Assembly (NCBI RefSeq): GCF_038502225.1
Contig: NC_091301.1
Location: forward strand, 21,415,859 to 21,479,858
Length of the DNA stretch: 64,000 nt
From: Cherax quadricarinatus
Taxonomy: Eukaryota; Arthropoda; Malacostraca; Decapoda; Parastacidae
Direction: 5' to 3'
Under the pieces are notes generated by a model. It did not search any database and had not been told where the DNA came from. It saw only the letters and a program-made list of their open reading frames with translations. This document shows positions 57,746 through 64,000 of the stretch, piece by piece. A program made the position numbers and the translations under genes. The first letter of the stretch is position 1. Each line of letters starts with the position of its first letter.

Positions 57746-59279
57746 AAGTGTTGAGAAAATGTATCCGTGTACCTAATGATGTTAATTAAAAAAATGCCCC
57801 CCCCCTCTCTCCAGAAACCCCTCCCCCACTTCCTCTCCATCGTCCCCCTCCTCCTCCCCATCCCTCCCCTTCCCAAGACCAACTACTTCCTCTCCATCTA
57901 TCCCCATCCTCCAGCTTTCCCCTACCCTCCTCCCCGCATCCCTCATCCCCTCCCTCCCTCCCCAACCTCCTGAGACGCCTTTCATCATTAGCCAGTTCTC
58001 AAGGCTCTCGCTCGTGTTCTTTAAGAATACTTGCCACGTTTCTCGAGATATTAAAATAATATTTCCTATGTCGATTTCTTCCCTTTTTTTTCTCTTTTAC
58101 GTACTCTCCCAACCTGAGAAATTGTATCTTGTGCATATCGTTGATGGTATCTACGCCCTCTTGCGGCATCCCTGTGGCAGATAGAGAGACTGAGTAATGT
58201 TTCAGGCTTCTGGAAGGTTGGAATATACAGCGTAGAAGTATTTATAGAGGGGTTTCACATGGGGCGTCTGCTGTCTGGAAGCCTCCGGCAACCATTTTTC
58301 TAAGAAGGTGTTGAGACTCTGGGAACAAAGAAGTCTGGCGTCCACCGTCTTGGGTCGAATTTGACGAGGCGGACCCACCTGCCTCTCGCACACTTATTAA
58401 AGCAACCGCTGTATTCCCCTGTGTGGCACGCTCATCAAACCTACGGCCTACCAGGCTCCTCAGCACCCGAGTCTCACATTCTATGTAAGCCTAGCAGGTG
58501 CGAAGATGGGCTATTGAGAGGAATATATAAATATACGAAAGGAATCCTTAATGCTTGGCTCAATTACCGCTCTGCTTGCAGTGTCCAAAACGCAATGACA
58601 AAATGCGAAAAACTTGGGAATTGTGCTGCCGGTGTGTTCCAGCCTCCAGCTCCTTCTCTCTCTTTCAGCGTCTTCCACTGTGTCTCTGGCGGAGGTGCGC
58701 GTGTGCGCCTGCGCGTCTCCCACCGTCCCTGCGTCAGGTCTGCACGTGTGTGTGTGCGTGTGGGCGTGCGTGCGTGCGTGCGTGCGTGCATGCGTGCGTG
58801 CGTGGGTGCCTGTGTCTGGCTGAGCTACCACGTGCCCGGGGCGCGTGCGTCTCCCTTCACACCCCACCTCCCCTCCTCCATCCCCAGACGTTCCACCTCG
58901 TCCCCCTAAACCCTACCTATCTACCCTCCCCCCCAACTCAATGATCATTCCGGCCCCTATCCCTTCTATTCCTTCCCTCTTCAATTCCTCCTTCTCAACT
59001 ATTTTTCCATTTTCATTCTCTCCTTATTCCTGTCTTCCTTATCGTTTTCGTCTTATTTTTCATCCTTCTCCCCGTTTCCTCCTTACCTTCCTCTACTTCC
59101 CCTACTGCTTTTCCTCTTCTTCCTCCTGATCATCCTCTTAAGCCTCTTATTTACTAATAATGTTTTTATATTTTTCCTCCATTTCGCATCTCGTTTCTCT
59201 CTCTTCTAGCCCTTTTTTTCGTCTTTCCAGTTTCAGTATTATATCACTTTCTGCAGGCCTCCCTGCCTTCACTATTTAC
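57746..59279. other. Gene-free stretch with C-rich and CpG-rich parts
   Basis: 57795-57970 is CCT-rich. 58660-58860 is CpG-rich, with a (GTGC)n run at 58757-58806 (alternating purine-pyrimidine). 58361-58909 is open for 182 codons, but the composition (RACVRACVRAC) follows from the tetranucleotide, and no domain is recognised. 58880-59260 is CT-rich. Confidence 0.5.
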
Positions 59280-59353
59280 GTTAAGGATTCCTAACTTTAT
59301 TGGCAAGCTAAGAGCTGTTACCTACATCAGCTCATTTGAAAGCATTTTTATTG

Positions 59354-62158
59354 TTATGAGACATACAAGTAGGGAACAGGATGAAGTTGGAGCCATCTCT
59401 GGGCCAGCATTTTCATTTGATCAATTGATTTTATCTCATTGACATCATTATGCTGTACGAATGTGTTCCATACTCGCGTCATCCTGGGTATATATGATCT
59501 CAGATGGAGTGAAGTTCTGGAGAAGGGTACAGCCAGTACGAAGTTGCTGCTTTCTGCCCGTCTTGTGACATAAAAGCTTGTTTCACGCTGTCCTCGAAGT
59601 GGATCCAAGTGTGGTACTTTGACAATATTGGCCTTGTACATAACAGTAAGGCCACCCACATCCCTCCTATGTTGAAGGCTCTGCTGAAATGACAGATCTA
59701 TCTAGGATGGGTCCAGGCGAGAGATTAGACGTCTTGCTCTGTTCTCTACTCTGTCAAGCAGTCGCAGATGAGAGGGGGGGGGACAGGCAAACCAAGAAAG
59801 TGGAGCATACTCAAGGTGTGAGAATACTTGTGCCTCGTACAGAATCTTGCAACCCCCTACTGTCAAGCAGATGCGAGATACGGCGAAGTGCTGTAAGCTT
59901 CCTGGCTGCCTTGTTTGCAAGATTTGCAACATGGTTCTTCATGGTTAGTTTGGAGTCAAATTTCACCCCAAGGATATCAACTTCTTCTCCAGGTGCCAAC
60001 ACCCTCCCATTCATCCTTACTACTGCACCAGCATTACCATCATGGTGCCTAGAGACGATCATCATTTGCGTTTTCTCAGGTGCAAATGTTACTTGCCATC
60101 TATTTCCCCAAGCTGATATAGCTCTCAGCCGGTGATTGATGTAGCTTAGAGCAGCTGGCATTTCTTCTCTTGGATAAGTAAATGTCAATGTGCAGTCGTC
60201 TGCATATGCATGTGATTCTGGGATGAGATGAAGAAAGTCGTTGAAGTAGACATTCCATAACAATGGTCCTAGCACGCTTCCTTGTGGAACACTTGCCCCA
60301 ATAGGATGTCTTGCTGATTCCGTTCCATTGAGAACTACACTTAGAGATCTACCATGAAGGTAATCACTGAGGAGACATAGCGTAGAGCCTGCAATTCCCA
60401 GTGCTTGAAGTTTTGCTAAGAGGCCCTGGTGCCACACCCGGTCAAAAGCGCCAGCAATGTCCAGTGCTACCACACAGCTGACTTTGGATTCATCCAGTGA
60501 CTGGTGCCACTTAGTGGAGAGGTTTAACAACAGATCAGCAGCAGAGTAACCTTTCCTGAAGCCATATTGACGATCACAAAGTAGTGAGTGATAGTCAAAA
60601 AACTCTGTCATTTGTCTTGAGATTATTGTCTCAAGGATCTTACCAGTGATTGACAGGAGTGACACTGGTCTGTAGTTGCTGATTTCTGCTCTGCTCTTCT
60701 TTTTGTGAACAGGGACTACATTTGCCTCTTTCCATAGAGAGGGCCATTTACACTGTGCTAGGCAGTGCTGAAAGATGCGAGTTAGAGGTGCTGCTAGCTG
60801 GTCTGCACATCTTCTCAGCAATCTTGGGCTCAACTTGTCTGGGCCCACAGCCTTTTCTTGGTCAAGCGATTTAAGAAGGAAATGCACCTCCTCCTGCCTT
60901 ATTGTCAGCTAGCCAAGGAGGGTCCCTTGCTGGATCAGGAACTTGCATTTTGGTAGCAAAGTGAGCAAAGTGTTCAGCAAAGAGGTCCGACTTCTCTTGA
61001 CTACTAGTAGAGGTGGTCCCATCCTGTCGATTTAGAGGTGGAATGAGTTCATCAGGCAGATAACCTTGTCTGTCCTTGACCAGGGACCACCAGGTTTTGG
61101 AGCCTACCCTACCTGATGCTAGCTTTCTTTTAGTGTCCACCTCTCATTTAGCAATGGCCCACTTTTGAACGTCACCTATACGTCTACAGGCTTGCCTGTG
61201 CAAGTTCCTGTTATAGGTAGTAGGATGTCTCATATACCTTCGCCATGCTTTGTACTTAGCAGTAGCAGCCTCTCTACAACGAAAGCCAAACCAAGGCTGA
61301 TCTGTAGGCTTTGTCACATATTGCCGGTGAGGAATGTGTTCTTGTTGCAGATTAAGGATGTGTCCAGTGAAGGCTTTCACTTGGTTGTCAACATCCCCTT
61401 GGAGAAGAGCATTCCAGTCGGTGGTGGCGAGCTCAGAGCAAAGGGCTGGCCAATTACCTCTTTCCCATAGCCAGGTTGTGCGTGTGGACTCCTCACCTCG
61501 TTCTGTTGGGATCTTAAGTGTTGTAAAAACAGCCTTGTGGTCAGACGATCCAACATAGCCGAGGGGTTGACAAGTGGCTATGCCTTCTGCCAGATCACTC
61601 ACTACTGGGGGTCACGGAAGGAGCCAGAGATGTGAGTAGGGAAATCAACAAAGTTTCTCATGTCACACACTGCAAGAAGGCCATCAAAGTCCCTCTGTAT
61701 AAGGTGCTGGTTGAGGTCACCAACAATTATGATATGTTGACAGTTGTGTTGTAGCAGAAGGGAGTCAATATTTTCCATTAGGAAGTTGATGGGATCTGCA
61801 TGTTGCCACTGAGGTCTGTACATTGCACATGCTAGTACAGAGGTACTAGTGTTTATGCAGAGCTTGAAGAACATCATTTCAAGATGTGTGGGGGTGGCAA
61901 CATCAATGTGCTGGGCATGAACACTTTTAGAGAAGCACACAGCAACACCTCCTCCCTGCCCTTGCCTGTCTCTTCTCATCCATGAGGTGTAGCCAGCAAT
62001 TCTTGCAAAATTTTCTGGAGTCCTGTCATCAAAAATGTTTCAACAACAGCTATCATGTCGAGACGTCGAGTGCTCACAAAACTGTGTGTGAGCTCTCCAA
62101 CATTAGTAATGAAACCTCTAATGTTGGCCGACAGGATGCTGATAGACTGGCTCCTCAT
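59354..62158 (-). pseudogene. Jockey-type ORF2 (endonuclease, reverse transcriptase), frameshifted
   Basis: Endonuclease: ISILSANIRGFITNVGEL and RRLDMIAVVETFL (61976-62158), then GGGVAVCFSKSV, LACAMYRPQW, HIIIVGDLNQHL (61602-61979), YVGSSDHKAVFTTL (near 61550). RT (59811-60887): KAVGPDKLSPRLLRR, NYRPVSLLSITGK, YGFRKGYSAADLL, VVALDIAGAFDRVWHQ (motif A), SVPQGSVLGPLLWNVYFND (motif B), HAYADDCTLTF (YADD), VDILGVKFDSKLT. C-terminus: HLEYAPLSWFAC and TRVWNTFVQHNDV to PYLYVS. Frame breaks near 62000, 61605, 61145, 60905 (small deletion) and 59850, plus a stop near 59700. It has no RNase H domain. It could be restored only in trans, so it is a non-functional copy. Confidence 0.88.
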
Positions 62159-62168
62159 GATGATGTGG

Positions 62169-62740
62169 TCAGCTTGAGGTGGTGGGTGTGTAGGGCATGT
62201 AAGGTGCCTGCCCTAGAGAGAGGTAGGGTACTGAGGCAGCTGCAGGGATGTAGGTCTGTGGTCTTGTATAAGGCACAATACCACCTGCTGGGCTGGGATA
62301 GGAGTAGCTGAGTGGGTGACGTGTAAGAGTGTTCACCAATTCAGAGATCCTGCTGGTTTGTTCTGAGAACAGTTCTCTAAACAGGTGGTCCTGTCTGTCA
62401 AGTTCCTTTTTCTTCCGACACTGGTCCTCCTGATGTCCTTTCTTGTAGCAGTAATTACACCTGGTATCTCGCAGACAGTTGCTGGCAGTGTGCCCCTTCC
62501 GGTGACAGCGAGAGCACAGCCTAGGTGCCTGGGAGGGTGGACTATGATTTGTTGCACGTCCTGTGTTTTGCAGATTTGTCCTCAGGTTCTGCCGCTGGAA
62601 CTGTGTTAGTGGAGGGTGAGACAACTGTAGATGTCTTCCTCCTCCACGTCCTCTTCCACGTCCTCTGCCTCGTCCTCTACCAGTTCTGACAGATGTGTCC
62701 CTGCTGTTCTTACTTTGGCGCAGTAGGTGATCAGGTGAAG
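62169..62740 (-). CDS. Jockey-type ORF1, gag-like with two zinc knuckles (5'-truncated)
   Basis: About 190 codons open before the stop at 62169. N-terminal part: Arg-Gly repeats (TGRGRGRGRGRGRGGG), a nucleic-acid-binding type. Then two CCHC knuckles of form CX2CX4HX4C: CSRCHRKGHTASNC and CNYCYKKGHQEDQC. The C-terminal part is Pro/Tyr-rich (YTRPQTYIPAAASVPY). Such proteins coat the element RNA. The upstream residues in the frame (CVCVC, ERERER) are read from the flanking (CA)n/(CT)n and do not belong. The stop lies 11 bp before the ORF2 ATG at 62158. Confidence 0.8.
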
Positions 62741-62743
62741 TGA

Positions 62744-62745
62744 TA

Positions 62746-62819
<74 letters not shown>

Positions 62820-62821
62820 AT
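62744..62821. repeat. (CT)n then (CA)n
   Basis: CT to 62794, CA to 62821, at the truncated 5' edge of the jockey-type element. Confidence 0.95.
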
Positions 62822-62877
62822 TTCTCCATCCACTGGTGGTCGAAAGGTATCTTGTGCATGTTATTCCGGACACGTCG

Positions 62878-62960
62878 AATGTTAGGTAAAAGGACACAAG
62901 TGCAACGAATGTGACATTTTATTGTGGCAACGTTTCGCTCTCCAGGAGCTTTGGCGGTAA
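62878..62960 (-). mobile_element. PLE family A 3' terminus, short fragment
   Basis: Minus reading: AAAGCTCCTGGAGAGC, GAA, ACGT, T, GCCA, caataaaatgtcac, gttgcacttgtgtcc, ttttacctaacatt. The upstream TTGAT of the core is missing, so it is 5'-truncated within the ribozyme-like motif. Confidence 0.75.
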
Positions 62961-63066
62961 TACTACCAACATTAATACACGTCGAGTGTTGTTGAGGACC
63001 CGACGATATCTTCAACATAGCCGCTTCTCTTCTCCTCGATGGTATCTGAATAATTACGCTTACAAT

Positions 63067-63247
63067 GCAGTAGTCCCTAACCTTTCAGTATGAAAGAGCC
63101 AAATTTATAAGAGGGCCGTATGTATGTAATTTTTGTGAATAATAACAATAATATTTTGCAACTGTTGACACTGTGCAGTGTGGAATCACACCCATTTCCT
63201 AGAAGGACCACATGCGGCCCTCAGGCCGCATGTTGGGGACCCCCTGT
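63067..63247. mobile_element. hAT-type MITE
   Basis: About 180 bp with ends CAGTAGTCCCTAACC and (reverse complement of the right end) CAGGGGGTCCCCAAC, the CAG..GTCCC.AAC style of hAT elements. A subterminal hairpin gcggccctcaggccgc lies near 63213-63230. Flanks cttacaat and cttacagt fit an 8-bp duplication with one or two changes. No ORF. Confidence 0.65.
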
Positions 63248-63284
63248 CTTACAGTATATCCGCTCCCTAGCAGTTACGGTATCT

Positions 63285-64000
63285 CTCTCAAGAAGCAACC
63301 TGTAGTATCTCTCGCTCTGAAGCTTCTGACAGCATCTCTCCCCCTAAAGTTTCTGACAGTATTTCTCCCCCTGAAACTTCTGACAATGTCTCTCCCCCTG
63401 AAACTTCTGACAGTATCTTTCCCCCTGAAGATTCTGACAGCATCTTTTTCCGTGAAAATTCTGATGGTATCTCTCACAGAAGATTCTGACATCATCTCTT
63501 CACCTGAAGCTTCTGACAGTATCTCTCCTCCTGATGCTTCTGACAGTATCTTTCCCCCAGAAGATTCTGACAGCATCTTTTCCCATGAAGATTCTGATGG
63601 TATCTCTCACTGAAGATTCTGATAGCATCTCTTCAACTGAAGCTCCTGACAGCTCTCCCCCTGAAGCTTCTGACAGCGTCTTTCCCCTGAAGATTCTGAC
63701 AACATTCCCACTGAAGATTCTGACAACATCTTTTCCCTGAAGATTCTAACATCTTTCCCACTGAAGATTCTAACATCTTTCCCACTGAAGATTCTGACAA
63801 CATTCCCACTGAAGATTCTGACAACATTCCCACTGAAGATTCTGACAACATCTTTCCCCTGAAGGTTCTCACAGCATTTCTCTCACTGAAGATTCAGACA
63901 GCATCTCTCTCCCCTGGAGCTTCTGGCAGCACTTCTGTCACTTGAAGATTCTGACAGTATCTCTCCCACTGAAGATTCTGAGGGTCTCTTTTCCACTGAA
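63285..64000. repeat. 24-27 bp tandem repeat running off the window end
   Basis: Units of 27 bp (cttctgacagtatctctccc plus cctgaag) to about 63610, then mixed 24- and 27-bp units (cactgaagattctgacaaca). In one plus frame the 27-bp units read as a 9-residue Ser/Asp-rich repeat (SDSISPPDA, SDSIFPPED). Open frames are interrupted at 63613 and 63740. I cannot say whether it belongs to an exon of a repetitive protein beyond the window; minisatellite is the default reading. Confidence 0.75.

Larger units (their letters stand above)
59280..62743 (-). mobile_element. Jockey-type LINE, nearly complete
   Basis: Minus strand 62743 to 59280: ORF1 (gag-like), then ORF2 endonuclease, reverse transcriptase and C-terminus, then a 3' UTR cut short (only one gttaaggatt unit). 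The 5' edge abuts (CT)n at 62744. Other copies in the window: 11592, 18340, 20813 and 50068. Confidence 0.88.

Noticed and set aside
58361..58909. 182-codon gene candidate.
   Set aside because: The second half is the (GTGC)n frame, the first half has no domain, and overlapping frames on both strands are equally long. No splice or promoter support.

Overview
This is intergenic, repeat-saturated eukaryotic DNA, most likely from a decapod crustacean (crayfish, lobster or crab type). Reasons: very long and frequent (AC)n, (TA)n and (CT)n arrays; CR1-like elements whose 3' ends read AGGTGAGTAC and run into (AC)n; Penelope-like elements (PLEs); and tRNA-derived SINEs of the 'ctagcagcaaataggtacctgggtgttag' kind that I know from decapods. 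The taxon is inference. No host protein-coding gene can be supported. Every recognisable coding stretch is mobile-element derived, and most long open frames are artefacts of dinucleotide or GGA repeats.

Layout. 1-5.2 kb: degenerate repeats, (TA)n arrays, an RTE-like LINE 3' end and a PLE tail. 5.2-7.95 kb: a 2.7 kb non-autonomous LTR element with paired LTRs and a primer-binding site. 8.3-11 kb: a hammerhead-like inverted repeat, two RTE-like LINE tails facing each other across a (TA)n array, and a long open RTE-like reverse transcriptase. 11.5-14.4 kb: jockey-, L2- and CR1-type fragments separated by (CT)n and (AC)n. 15.0-18.2 kb: a 3.2 kb minisatellite of TATATACACCTG plus variable (GAG)n. 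18.3-22.3 kb: jockey-type pieces sandwiched in (CT)n. 22.47-25.75 kb: a PLE with a GIY-YIG endonuclease, a reverse partial arm and a 12-bp target-site duplication. 26-29 kb: SINEs, a TIR element and composite (TA)/(TG) arrays. 29.35-32.37 kb: the best-preserved CR1-like LINE. 33-36.4 kb: TIR elements, a 300 bp palindrome and another hammerhead-like inverted repeat. 36.7-40.96 kb: a transposon C-terminal ORF, an RTE 3' end, a CRE/CCAAT-rich promoter-like segment, a 15-bp minisatellite and a dead Ty3/gypsy polymerase. 41-46.7 kb: CR1, TIR, RTE, a second PLE and an L2-type fragment. 47-59 kb: a SINE, hairpins, a jockey-type copy inside (CT)n, (ATT)n, 19-bp and 62-bp minisatellites, the latter carrying a 719 bp insertion. 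59.3-62.74 kb: a nearly complete jockey-type LINE (ORF1 with two zinc knuckles, broken ORF2). 62.7-64 kb: a PLE tail, a hAT-type MITE and a 24-27 bp tandem repeat.

How the parts relate. Two patterns stand out. First, PLE-type termini at about ten loci share a hammerhead-ribozyme-like core whose stems I, II and III change sequence but keep pairing. Several of these insertions also retain a head-to-tail junction of the element, as expected from a circular or tandem RNA template. Second, each retroelement family sits in its own dinucleotide: jockey-type in (CT)n, CR1-type in (AC)n, RTE-type, one PLE family and the TIR family in (TA)n. This suggests that element insertion and microsatellite growth feed each other here.
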